A stretch of 45,098 bases of DNA. Source: an uncultured Pelagibacteraceae bacterium (GTDB taxonomy: Bacteria; Pseudomonadota; Alphaproteobacteria; Pelagibacterales; Pelagibacteraceae). Every line of letters starts with the position of its first letter. Position 1 is the stretch's first letter. Positions 33,641-41,227 of this stretch are shown here, in pieces. The stretch covers positions 1-45,098 of the forward strand of contig CACJNV010000011.1 of the NCBI GenBank assembly GCA_902594865.1. The letters are read 5' to 3'. A program made the position numbers and the translations under genes. The notes under the pieces are model-generated. The model did not search any database, was not told the origin of the DNA, and saw nothing but the letters and a program-made list of their open reading frames with translations.

Positions 33641-34571
33641 TTTCAGAAAGTCTCTCAAAAACTTTTTCTGCAGAGAGTTTAGATAATTCAGGGGCTTGTA
33701 TTGCTTTGAAATTTTTTCTTTCAATACTTACTTTAAATGGAGTTGTATGAGATCCAAATAAAGCGATACCTTTTGATCCTAAGTGTGCTGTCATATGTGC
33801 TGGTCCAGTATCATTTGCAATAACAAATGAACTATCTTTAATTAATGTTGCTAACTGAGAAATATCTAAAGCTTTACCATTATCTAAAACACCCAGTGCA
33901 TTAATTTTTGATGCTTCTTTAATTTCACTCGGTCCAGGTGCAATTACTACTTTAAATTTGTTATCTAACTTTTCATTAATCATAGAAATTAACTCATTAT
34001 AATAAGGCCATTTCTTTGAAGTTAAATGAGGCGAACAAAATGGAAAAAGAAGAATGTATTTATCTAATTGATGGTGATTTTTTATTTGAGATATATCTGT
34101 TGTGCTCCATGAAAAATCAGGTTTCAAAGTATGATTTGTATTTATGCCTGAACTTTTTAATTGATAATCAAATCTAGATAGAACAGAGTCTTTATTAAAA
34201 TCTTCTTTTGTAGTTCCTTCAGGTAAAGTAGTTTCTGTAGAAGACCAAATATCTTTTGTTGCTTTTGGAAATAAAATTTTTTTATAAAAAGCTGTTCTGC
34301 TTGAATTCTGTAGATCGTAAACTTTAGAAAAATTATATTTTTTTATGTTTTTCATTAATGAATATAAATAAATCAGGTTTAGTCTTGATAATCGCTTATC
34401 TAAAATAACATCAGAAATATGTGGATTTTTTTTAAATAAATTAAAATATGGTTTAGTTGTTAGTAAATAAATTTCATCTCCTTTATGATTCTCTGAAATA
34501 TCTTGAATTGCACCACAAGCTTGAGCTATATCACCCAAAGATCCATGTTTAATGATTAAAATATTAGACAT
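33630..34571 (-). CDS. Glycosyltransferase family 9 (heptosyltransferase-like)
   Basis: A 313-residue GT-B protein of family 9, which transfers heptose or related sugars to LPS core on the cytoplasmic face. The start I-L-I-I-K-H-G-S-L-G-D-I-A-Q-A (4-18) is the classic K-x-x-x-L-G-D-x-x-x motif. The donor-binding segment V-I-A-N-D-T-G-P-A-H-M-T-A-H-L-G is near 255-270, followed by A-L-F-G-S-H-T-T-P. The acceptor is unknown. It lies divergent from the DUF6165 gene, 32 nt apart. Confidence 0.9.
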   Translation of the reverse strand: MSNILIIKHGSLGDIAQACGAIQDISENHKGDEIYLLTTKPYFNLFKKNPHISDVILDKRLSRLNLIYLYSLMKNIKKYNFSKVYDLQNSSRTAFYKKILFPKATKDIWSSTETTLPEGTTKEDFNKDSVLSRFDYQLKSSGINTNHTLKPDFSWSTTDISQIKNHHQLDKYILLFPFCSPHLTSKKWPYYNELISMINEKLDNKFKVVIAPGPSEIKEASKINALGVLDNGKALDISQLATLIKDSSFVIANDTGPAHMTAHLGSKGIALFGSHTTPFKVSIERKNFKAIQAPELSKLSAEKVFERLSEIIS

Positions 34572-34603
34572 ATTTTTAACAATTTAACATAGTATAAAAT
34601 TTA

Positions 34604-34993
34604 ATGAATAAAATTATAGTAGAAGTATCGGTTGGTGAGCTTTTAGATAAAATTTCAATCTTAGAAATTAAAAAAGAAAAAATTAAAGACCCTGAAAAAC
34701 TAAAATTCATATCGAATGAACATTCGATTCTTAAAGACCAATTAGAAAAAAATGTTAAATCTGACGATAAACTAAATAAATTATTCCAAGATTTAAAAGA
34801 AATTAATGCTAAGTTGTGGGTTATAGAAGATGACAAAAGAGATTGTGAAAAAAATAAGGACTTTGGTGATAAATTTATTAAATTATCAAGAGATGTTCAT
34901 TTTTTAAATGATGACCGGGCAAAAATTAAATTAGAAATGAATAATCATACTGGATCTAGTATTAAAGAAATTAAAGAATATACTAGCTACTAA
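34604..34993 (+). CDS. DUF6165 family protein
   Basis: A 129-residue soluble, helical, charged protein. The opening V-S-V-G-E-L-L-D-K-I-S-I-L-E-I-K (8-23) followed by K-I-K-D-P-E-K-L is the signature of the DUF6165 family; I-E-D-D-K-R (74-79 region) and R-A-K-I-K follow. Family members commonly occur in LPS or glycan biosynthesis loci, which fits the GT9 gene next to it. No catalytic motif is evident. The last 11 nt overlap the end of the convergent dioxygenase gene. Confidence 0.8.
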   Translation: MNKIIVEVSVGELLDKISILEIKKEKIKDPEKLKFISNEHSILKDQLEKNVKSDDKLNKLFQDLKEINAKLWVIEDDKRDCEKNKDFGDKFIKLSRDVHFLNDDRAKIKLEMNNHTGSSIKEIKEYTSY

Positions 34994-35771
34994 AAACTTT
35001 AGGAAACCAATCATCTCTCATCAAATCCCCTGTTTTTAAATTGATTCCATCAAATGGAGGTGAGGTTGGTCCGCCCCTATCAATATATTTTACATCATCT
35101 CCTATAAATCGCATCGAAAATGCTCTTCGTGATTTAGAGGAATTGTTTCCTGTTGAACTATGTACAGTTTTAAAATTAAATAAAACAGCATCCCCTAAAC
35201 TCAATTCTGGAATTAAAATATTTTTTTTAAATTCATCTTCTGAAGGTAAATCCATAAAAGAGCTGTCATCTTCATACCAAGATTGGTTATTTGACCATTT
35301 TGTAGGTCTAATTAACTTTGACCATTTGTGAGAACCTAAAATTAATTTAAGATTATTTTTATGATCAACTTCATCTAATGGAATCCAAAAACTTCCAGTA
35401 TCGTTACCATCGACACAATAGTAAGGCATATCTTGATGCCACGGGGTTTCTTTATGAGTACCTGGATCCTTTATAAAAATGTGTTCATGGAAAATTTGAG
35501 TAGATTTCGAACTAGTTGCTTCTGCAACTATTTGAGCTCCAGGTGAACTATATAAACAATCCTTAAATTCCTCTATCCTCCCCCAATTACAATAATCCTC
35601 AAAAAATCTTCCATTCTCATCAGTTACATTTTCTCTTCCGTGCTTACTTGGACTATCTAAAACTTTTTGAAATCCTTTTCTAAGTGGCTCAATCCAATCT
35701 TTAAATACATCCTTAATTATTATTACACCATCACTTTGATAATCATTAATTTGTTTCTCTGATAAAAACAT
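34983..35771 (-). CDS. PhyH-family Fe(II)/2-oxoglutarate dioxygenase
   Basis: A 262-residue phytanoyl-CoA dioxygenase-like enzyme. The 2-His-1-carboxylate iron facial triad is visible as H112 and D114 (P-W-H-Q-D) and H204 (T-V-H-S-S-T-G-N-N). An arginine at 215/216 (K-S-R-R-A-F-S) is positioned to bind 2-oxoglutarate. G-S-F-W-I-P-L-D-E-V (127-136) is the usual jelly-roll strand. The substrate is unknown; relatives hydroxylate ectoine, lipids and small acids. It begins 1 nt after the stop of the ABC permease gene, so it is probably part of that transport operon and may act on the imported compound. Confidence 0.88.
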   Translation of the reverse strand: MFLSEKQINDYQSDGVIIIKDVFKDWIEPLRKGFQKVLDSPSKHGRENVTDENGRFFEDYCNWGRIEEFKDCLYSSPGAQIVAEATSSKSTQIFHEHIFIKDPGTHKETPWHQDMPYYCVDGNDTGSFWIPLDEVDHKNNLKLILGSHKWSKLIRPTKWSNNQSWYEDDSSFMDLPSEDEFKKNILIPELSLGDAVLFNFKTVHSSTGNNSSKSRRAFSMRFIGDDVKYIDRGGPTSPPFDGINLKTGDLMRDDWFPKVFSS

Positions 35772-35772
35772 T

Positions 35773-36450
35773 TTATTGTTGAAAGCTGTACTTTTTCTCT
35801 AAAAATTTAATCACATTATGAATGATAAAAGTCATGAACAAATAAATTCCACCAGCAACAATAAATACTTCGATTGGTTTAAAAGTTGTTGAAATTATAT
35901 ATTTAGCAACACCAGTTAAATCCATCAAAGTTACTGTACTTGCTAAAGAAGTCCCTTTCATCATTAGTATTATTTCATTTCCATATGCTGGTAATGATTG
36001 TCGGATGGCGATTGGAATTTGAATTTTGTAAAAAATTATTTTGTTTGAAATTCCTAAACTTTTTCCAGCTTCAATAATACCTGGTTTTATTGTTTGAAAT
36101 GCTGATCTTAAAATTTCGGAGGTATATGCTCCAGTATTTAAAGTAAATGCTATTATTGCACACCAGTAAGGTTCTTTTAAAATAACCCATAGAAATGTTG
36201 TTCTTAAATATTCGATTTGTCCTAACCCAAAATAAATTATGAAAATTTGGACCAATAATGGTGTTCCTCTAAATATGTATGAATAACCATAAGCAAATTT
36301 ATTGATAAATATATTTTTATTTAATCTTAAAATTGCAAAGAAAAGACCTAGGAATAATCCAAAAAATAATGATGCAGATAATAATTTTAAAGTAATTACT
36401 GTTGCTCCTAAAAGTTTAGGGAAACTAGTTATCATTAAATCAAAATCCAT
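35773..36450 (-). CDS. Polar amino acid ABC transporter permease (HisM-like)
   Basis: A 225-residue inner-membrane permease of the His/Glu/Arg/opine (HAAT) family with about five helices. The cytoplasmic EAA loop is E-A-G-K-S-L-G-I-S-N (about 134-143) followed by I-P-I-A-I-R-Q-S-L-P. R-G-T-P-L-L-V-Q (about 61-68) is the conserved HAAT N-terminal motif. It pairs with the next permease to form the channel. Its start overlaps the stop of that gene by 1 nt (TAATG). Confidence 0.9.
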   Translation of the reverse strand: MDFDLMITSFPKLLGATVITLKLLSASLFFGLFLGLFFAILRLNKNIFINKFAYGYSYIFRGTPLLVQIFIIYFGLGQIEYLRTTFLWVILKEPYWCAIIAFTLNTGAYTSEILRSAFQTIKPGIIEAGKSLGISNKIIFYKIQIPIAIRQSLPAYGNEIILMMKGTSLASTVTLMDLTGVAKYIISTTFKPIEVFIVAGGIYLFMTFIIHNVIKFLEKKYSFQQ

Positions 36451-37142
36451 TAATATCCCTTGCTATACTTAACTTCTAATTTATTAATTAATTTCATACT
36501 CACGTAAGTAAGCAGTAGATATAAAACTGCTGCAAATGAATAGAAGAATAATGGATCTCTAGTAGATCCCGCTGCAATGTAAGACTGTCTCATTATTTCA
36601 ACCAATCCTGTTACTGAAATAAGAGATGTGTCTTTTAATGTTATTTGCCAAACATTACTTAAGTTTGGAATAGCAAGTCTTAACATTTGAGGTAAAATTA
36701 TTTTATAAAATTGACCAAACTTATTTATTCCAAGAACTTTTGCGGCTTCAAATTGACCTTTGTCTATTGATTGAATTGCTCCCCGAAATACTTCAGTTGA
36801 ATAAGCTCCAGAAATAATACCAATAGCCATTGAACCAGTAATAAAGGCGTTAATTTCTATGTATTCATAATATCCAAAAATAGAAGCTACATACATTATA
36901 GCTCCACTTCCTCCAAAGAAGAAAAGGTAAATTACTAACAACTCAGGTACTCCACGGATTACTGTTGTATAAAAATTACCAACTAAATTTAAAGTTTTAT
37001 ATTTTGAAAGTTTTAAAGGAGTAAAGATTAATGCAAAAAAGAAACCAACCAACATTGCTGTAATTGATACAGCAATTGTCATTAGGGTCGCGTAAAATAA
37101 CTCATCACCCCAACCTGTTTTACCAAATGCGAGAAGTTCCAT
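36450..37142 (-). CDS. Polar amino acid ABC transporter permease (HisQ-like)
   Basis: A 230-residue permease, partner of the preceding entry. It has R-G-V-P-E-L-L-V-I-Y (about 63-72) and the EAA loop E-A-A-K-V-L-G-I-N-K (about 141-150), followed by I-L-P-Q-M-L-R-L-A-I-P. The G-S-G-A-I near 78 replaces the more usual residues of the loop between helices. HisQ versus HisM assignment rests on gene order (binding protein, then this gene). A strong hairpin separates it from the binding-protein gene. The ATPase that should energise the system is not in the window. Confidence 0.9.
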   Translation of the reverse strand: MELLAFGKTGWGDELFYATLMTIAVSITAMLVGFFFALIFTPLKLSKYKTLNLVGNFYTTVIRGVPELLVIYLFFFGGSGAIMYVASIFGYYEYIEINAFITGSMAIGIISGAYSTEVFRGAIQSIDKGQFEAAKVLGINKFGQFYKIILPQMLRLAIPNLSNVWQITLKDTSLISVTGLVEIMRQSYIAAGSTRDPLFFYSFAAVLYLLLTYVSMKLINKLEVKYSKGY

Positions 37143-37148
37143 ATAGAT

Positions 37149-37173
37149 TGGCGACTATATATTATAGTCGCCA
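37149..37173 (-). repeat. Intercistronic stem-loop between binding protein and permease genes
   Basis: TGGCGACTATA (37149-37159) and TATAGTCGCCA (37163-37173) form a perfect 11-bp stem with a 3-nt loop, 13 nt downstream of the binding-protein stop and 6 nt before the permease start. No T tract follows on the minus strand. This fits an mRNA-stabilising or processing hairpin that allows more binding protein than permease, as known for malE-malF and similar operons. Confidence 0.7.
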
Positions 37174-37186
37174 GATCTGAAATGAA

Positions 37187-38038
37187 TTACATAGAAGCGT
37201 CGAAACCAAAGTGCTTAATAGCAAGTTTGCTAATAATTCCTTGTTTTCTAGCTTTGTTAATTGCTTTGTTGAAGTCTTTTAAGATTTTGGCATCTCTTTT
37301 TCCGATAGCGCTATCACTAGCTTGTCTTATACCAACACCTACACCATTACCAAATGCACCACCTGAAAAAGTCGGTCCAACTAATACAACTGGTTTACCT
37401 GATTTGTCTGCATAATCTGTAAATGCAACTGCTGCAGCTAAAGCAACATCACATCTTCCAGATGTTAAATCTAGGTTAACTTCATCTTGAGTTTTGTAAG
37501 TTCTTACATTTACACTTCCCACATCACCAGACTCTAAAAAGTTTTGGTGAATTGTACCTGTTTGAGTACAAACAGTTTTGCCAGCAAGTGCACCTGTTAA
37601 AGTTTTAAGAGCTTTCTTAACATCAGATCCACCTAATGATAAATTAATACCCTCTGGCGTATCCATTCCTTCTAAACTTGAACCCTTCATTACTGCTAGA
37701 GAAGCTACTTCATCAGCATAACCTTGTGAAAAAGTAATTGTTTTTTGTCTTTCAGCAGTAATAGACATTCCAGCCATTATTGCATCAAACTTTCTCATTA
37801 CCAGAGCTGGTATCATGCCGTCCCAGTCTTGTTCGACAATTGTACACTCATACTTCATAATTTTACAAAGTTCTTGAGCAAGTTCTACCTCAAAACCAAT
37901 AAGATTGCCTGATGCATCTTTTGAATTCCATGGAGGATAAGCTCCTTCAGTTCCAATTTTTATTTTTTCAGCAGAAACGTTTCCAATGATAAATAAAGAA
38001 GCAAGAACTGTTAAAATAGTTTTTTTGAATATATTCAT
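37187..38038 (-). CDS. Polar amino acid ABC transporter substrate-binding protein
   Basis: A 283-residue periplasmic protein of family 3 binding proteins. Signal peptide to about residue 23 (V-S-A-E). The mature N-terminus I-K-I-G-T-E-G-A-Y-P-P-W-N is the canonical start, followed by G-F-E-V-E-L-A-Q-E-L-C (48-58), D-W-D-G-M-I-P-A-L (71-79) and the signature A-G-M-S-I-T-A-E-R (88-96). Similarity of style to lysine/arginine/ornithine and octopine binding proteins suggests a basic or polar amino acid ligand; this is inference. A strong ribosome site AAAGGAG precedes it, itself part of a small hairpin. It follows speD-speE by 59 nt. Confidence 0.9.
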   Translation of the reverse strand: MNIFKKTILTVLASLFIIGNVSAEKIKIGTEGAYPPWNSKDASGNLIGFEVELAQELCKIMKYECTIVEQDWDGMIPALVMRKFDAIMAGMSITAERQKTITFSQGYADEVASLAVMKGSSLEGMDTPEGINLSLGGSDVKKALKTLTGALAGKTVCTQTGTIHQNFLESGDVGSVNVRTYKTQDEVNLDLTSGRCDVALAAAVAFTDYADKSGKPVVLVGPTFSGGAFGNGVGVGIRQASDSAIGKRDAKILKDFNKAINKARKQGIISKLAIKHFGFDASM

Positions 38039-38043
38039 TATTA

Positions 38044-38062
38044 TCTCCTTTAATTAAGGAGA
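38044..38062 (-). promoter_or_regulatory. Hairpin masking the Shine-Dalgarno of the binding-protein gene
   Basis: TCTCCTT (38044-38050) and AAGGAGA (38056-38062) form a perfect 7-bp stem with a 5-nt loop. On the minus-strand mRNA the 3' arm is AAGGAGA, the ribosome binding site lying 6 nt before the ATG at 38038. The 5' arm is therefore an anti-Shine-Dalgarno sequence. Confidence 0.5.
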
Positions 38063-38097
38063 ATTATTTCACAAATTTAAATAAGAAAAAAGAAAAA

Positions 38098-39138
38098 TTA
38101 ATGATTAATTGATGAAGAAAAATTCCAAGAGCAATCAAAGCTAGGTATGTAAACTCTTGCTAATTTAGCATTTCCAAAGTTTTGATTAAAAACATTTAGC
38201 CAATTTTCAACCTGTTGTGGTTTTTTGTCCTGACTACCTACTTGAGCTGTAATAACTCCTTTTGGTTTTAATATTCTAACTAAAGAGTCCATATTTTTTG
38301 CAGCTAAATCTATACAAAATTGATCATCATTTAAATCAACAAAAATATGATCATAAGTATCATCGTCAACTGTTTTAATGCTTTCAAAAGCATCACCCCA
38401 AACACATTTTACAGAATTTTTTTCAGTTGCTTTCTTGCCAATATCCCCAAGGTGTTTGTTACAAACATCTACAACTTCAGGATCTAATTCATACCAATCG
38501 ATAAAGTTAAAATTTTTTGAAATACATTCTCTTGCCACACCACCATCACCACCACCTATGATAGCAGCTCTATCATTATCTTTGTTTAAATTTAAACCTG
38601 AGCCAACGAAAGTAGAGCTATATAAATGTTCATCGGTAGCAGCAACTTGTATCTCACCATCTATAAATAAAGACTTACCAAATTGTTCTAAGTCTAAAAT
38701 TTCAATATGTTGACCTACTTTAGATTTAAAATCTTCTAAAACATCATTCACTACGTAAGATTTTTGTAATCCTGGTGAACTATAAATGTCATGATAAAGA
38801 GATTTTGTATCTCTATTAAATTCTTTTTTAACTATTCTTTTGTGTTCAAATTCTTTTTTTATAATATTGATTGCAACTGATGGATTTACTTTACCGCAAG
38901 TAAAGAAATCAAAACTTATAATGCCTTTTTCAGGAAATGTATGAAAACTCATGTGACTTTCAGCTAATAATGCTAAAATTGTAAATCCTTGTGGTTCAAA
39001 CTTGTATTTAGAAATATTTAAAATTGAAACTTTAGCAGCTTTTGCAATTTCATTAATTACTTTTTCATAAACAGAAGGATCATATTCTTTAGTAGTTCCA
39101 ATGATATCTAGAGTTATATGTTCTCCAACTTTAGTCAA
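38098..39138 (-). CDS. Fused S-adenosylmethionine decarboxylase / spermidine synthase
   Basis: A 346-residue fusion of SpeD and SpeE. Residues 1-115 are a bacterial AdoMet decarboxylase: the self-cleavage site is E60-S61 in L-A-E-S-H, with H66 and C81 at the positions of the processing histidine and proton-donor cysteine. Residues about 118-346 are an aminopropyltransferase with F-I-D-G-E-I-Q (158-164), T-D-E-H-L-Y (168-173), the G-G-G-D-G-G nucleotide loop (195-200), and Y-E-L-D-P (216-220). Together they would turn AdoMet and putrescine into spermidine, releasing methylthioadenosine. The transferase half is shorter and more divergent than free SpeE (see findings). It starts 4 nt after the class II aldolase gene. 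Confidence 0.9.
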   Translation of the reverse strand: MTKVGEHITLDIIGTTKEYDPSVYEKVINEIAKAAKVSILNISKYKFEPQGFTILALLAESHMSFHTFPEKGIISFDFFTCGKVNPSVAINIIKKEFEHKRIVKKEFNRDTKSLYHDIYSSPGLQKSYVVNDVLEDFKSKVGQHIEILDLEQFGKSLFIDGEIQVAATDEHLYSSTFVGSGLNLNKDNDRAAIIGGGDGGVARECISKNFNFIDWYELDPEVVDVCNKHLGDIGKKATEKNSVKCVWGDAFESIKTVDDDTYDHIFVDLNDDQFCIDLAAKNMDSLVRILKPKGVITAQVGSQDKKPQQVENWLNVFNQNFGNAKLARVYIPSFDCSWNFSSSINH

Positions 39139-39142
39139 TTTA

Positions 39143-39802
39143 TTATCCTTTTTTATAACCCTTAACTTTTTCTAATATTTTTTGCATTTCTGCAAAAGAT
39201 AGATTCTTTGGTTGACCAAGTTTTAGTGCAAGAAAGTATTGATGGCAAATATTTTCTACTTCTTGCGCAAGTTCAAATGCTTTCTTTAAAGAATCTCCAA
39301 ATGCAATCTGGCCGTGATTTGCCATTAAACATGCTTTCCTATTTTCAAGAGCTTTAATTATATTTTTGGATAATTCTTTTGTACCAAAGGTTGCATATTC
39401 TGCGCATTTAATATCCTCACCACCCATTAACGCTATCATATAATGAAAAGGCGGTATCGGTTTTCTATGAGTGGAAATTGCAGTAGCGTGAGTCGAATGA
39501 GCATGAACTATAGCTTTTGCCTCTTTTTTATTTTTGTAAATGTCCTGATGAAATCTCCATTCAGAAGATGGATTTAATCCAGAATTAAAAATTTTTAAAA
39601 AATCATATTCTTTCTCATTTGATAAAAAAACTATATCCTCCTCTTTTAAATCTTCATATTTAATACCTGAAGGAGTGATATAAAATCCATCCTCACCCTC
39701 AATTTGGGTTCTAACCGATATATTACCTGATCTAAGAGGTGATAAATTGGTGGTATTCAGTCTTTTTGAAAATTCAATAACTTCTAGCTTTTTGTTACTC
39801 AT
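39143..39802 (-). CDS. FucA/Ald2-like class II aldolase
   Basis: A 219-residue class II (zinc) aldolase of the FucA/AraD/MtnB superfamily. Zinc ligands H100, H102 and H163 and the catalytic E81 (S-S-E-W-R-F-H) are all present, at a constant offset of 8 from E. coli fuculose-1-phosphate aldolase. Long stretches such as H-Y-M-I-A-L and Y-A-T-F-G-T-K-E-L also follow FucA rather than methylthioribulose-phosphate dehydratase MtnB. I use the ATG at 39802; an upstream ATG at 39868 would add a poor extension overlapping the divergent gene. Given speD-speE 4 nt downstream and mtnA/mtnP nearby, methylthioribulose-1-phosphate is an attractive substrate. Fuculose-1-phosphate or another sugar phosphate remains possible. 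Confidence 0.85.
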   Translation of the reverse strand: MSNKKLEVIEFSKRLNTTNLSPLRSGNISVRTQIEGEDGFYITPSGIKYEDLKEEDIVFLSNEKEYDFLKIFNSGLNPSSEWRFHQDIYKNKKEAKAIVHAHSTHATAISTHRKPIPPFHYMIALMGGEDIKCAEYATFGTKELSKNIIKALENRKACLMANHGQIAFGDSLKKAFELAQEVENICHQYFLALKLGQPKNLSFAEMQKILEKVKGYKKG

Positions 39803-39857
39803 ATAAAAAATACTTGATTTTATAGTTGATAAATAACAAACTATATAAAAATAAAAC
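39803..39857. promoter_or_regulatory. Divergent promoter region of aldolase and trpB2 genes
   Basis: This 55-nt AT-rich gap must hold both start signals. Candidate -10 boxes are TATATA (39842-39847) on the plus strand and TATAAA (39824-39819) on the minus strand. Both lie 10-17 nt from the respective ATG, which would leave very short leaders, and neither gene has a clear ribosome site. No good -35 is seen, so this is weak. Confidence 0.3.
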
Positions 39858-41219
39858 ATGTCTGACACAATTAAATATTTTCTCGAAGAAGGAAAAATGC
39901 CAAAAACTTGGTATAATATAGCTGCAGATCTTCCAAAACCTTTAGACCCAGTTTTACATCCAGGTACTTTAAAGCCAATTGGACCAGATGACTTGGCTCC
40001 ACTATTTCCAATGGCTTTAATAGGACAAGAAGTTTCGCAAGAAAGAGAGATAGAAATTCCTGAACCAGTCAGAGATATTTATAAACAATGGAGACCTTCT
40101 CCACTTTACAGGGCTAGAAAATTAGAAAAATTTTTAGATACACCTGCAAAAATTTATTACAAGTATGAAGGTGTAAGTCCATCAGGAAGTCACAAACCAA
40201 ACACAGCCGTTGCACAAGCTTTCTATAATAAAGAAGAAGGTACAAAAAAAATAACTACGGAAACAGGTGCTGGTCAATGGGGAACCTCTCTTGCTTTTGC
40301 GTGTAAATTGTTTGGAATTGAATTGGATGTTTACATGGTAAAAGTTAGTTTTGAACAAAAACCATATAGAAAATTAGTGATGCAAACTTATGGTGCAAGA
40401 TGTGTTGCAAGTCCATCAGATGAAACTGATAGTGGTAAAGCTATATTAGCAAAAGATCCAAATAATACTGGAAGCTTAGGTATTGCTATATCTGAAGCTG
40501 TAGAGATGGCTGCAAAAAATCCTGATACAAAATATGCGCTAGGAAGTGTCTTAAACCATGTGCTTATGCATCAAACGATTGTTGGTAATGAAGCTTTACT
40601 TCAAATGGAGATGGCTGATGATTATCCAGATATTTTAGTTGGTTGTACTGGTGGTGGAAGCAACTTTTCAGGATTAGTTTTTCCATTCATTGGTAAAAAT
40701 TTTAGAGAAGGAAAAAATACTAGAGTAATTGCTTGTGAGCCAAAATCTTGTCCTTCACTTACAAAAGGTAAATTTGTTTATGATTTTGGTGATACTGGAA
40801 GATTAACACCATTAATGAAAACACATACTTTAGGCTCTCAATTTATTCCACCTGCAACGCACTCGGGTGGATTGAGATATCATGCAATGGCACCAATGGT
40901 GAGTCATCTTAAAGAAATTGGTGCAATAGAAGCAAAAGCTTATGGTCAAAAAGAATGTTTTGAGGCAGGGGTATCATTTGCAAGAACTGAGGGAATAGTT
41001 CCTGCTCCTGAAGCAACTCATGCTGTTAAAGGTGCAGTAGATGCAGCATTAGAATGTAAAAAGAACGGTGAAGCTAAATCAATTCTATTTAATCTTTGTG
41101 GACATGGTCATTTTGATATGAAAGCTTATGGAGATTTCTTTGAAGGCAATTTAGCTGAAGATAAATTTGATCAAGCTAGTGTAGATAAAGCATTAGAGGA
41201 ACTTCCAAAAATTGCTTAA
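39858..41219 (+). CDS. TrpB-like PLP enzyme, TrpB2 type
   Basis: A 453-residue fold-type II PLP enzyme of the TrpB2 group, which is longer at the N-terminus than ordinary TrpB (about 400). The PLP lysine is K113 in S-G-S-H-K-P-N-T, the catalytic-glutamate region is E-T-G-A-G-Q-W-G (about 135-142), and the phosphate loop is G-C-T-G-G-G-S-N (about 249-256). No trpA is adjacent. TrpB2 enzymes condense indole with serine, and characterised archaeal forms prefer O-phosphoserine. It is divergent from the aldolase gene and 8 nt upstream of a DUF1015 gene. Confidence 0.9.
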   Translation: MSDTIKYFLEEGKMPKTWYNIAADLPKPLDPVLHPGTLKPIGPDDLAPLFPMALIGQEVSQEREIEIPEPVRDIYKQWRPSPLYRARKLEKFLDTPAKIYYKYEGVSPSGSHKPNTAVAQAFYNKEEGTKKITTETGAGQWGTSLAFACKLFGIELDVYMVKVSFEQKPYRKLVMQTYGARCVASPSDETDSGKAILAKDPNNTGSLGIAISEAVEMAAKNPDTKYALGSVLNHVLMHQTIVGNEALLQMEMADDYPDILVGCTGGGSNFSGLVFPFIGKNFREGKNTRVIACEPKSCPSLTKGKFVYDFGDTGRLTPLMKTHTLGSQFIPPATHSGGLRYHAMAPMVSHLKEIGAIEAKAYGQKECFEAGVSFARTEGIVPAPEATHAVKGAVDAALECKKNGEAKSILFNLCGHGHFDMKAYGDFFEGNLAEDKFDQASVDKALEELPKIA

Positions 41220-41227
41220 TTTTAAAA

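Noticed and set aside
37149..37173. Rho-independent terminator after the amino acid binding-protein gene
   Set aside because: No T tract follows the stem on the transcribed strand; the permease start is 6 nt beyond, so an intercistronic stabilising hairpin fits better.
39143..39802. Methylthioribulose-1-phosphate dehydratase (MtnB) as identity of the class II aldolase-family gene
   Set aside because: Catalytic and flanking residues follow FucA closely with a constant offset, and no mtnC/mtnD neighbour is present.
39803..39868. Upstream start (ATG at 39868) for the class II aldolase
   Set aside because: It would overlap the trpB2 start by 11 nt and add 22 residues not seen in FucA-type enzymes; the alignment begins at the ATG at 39802.
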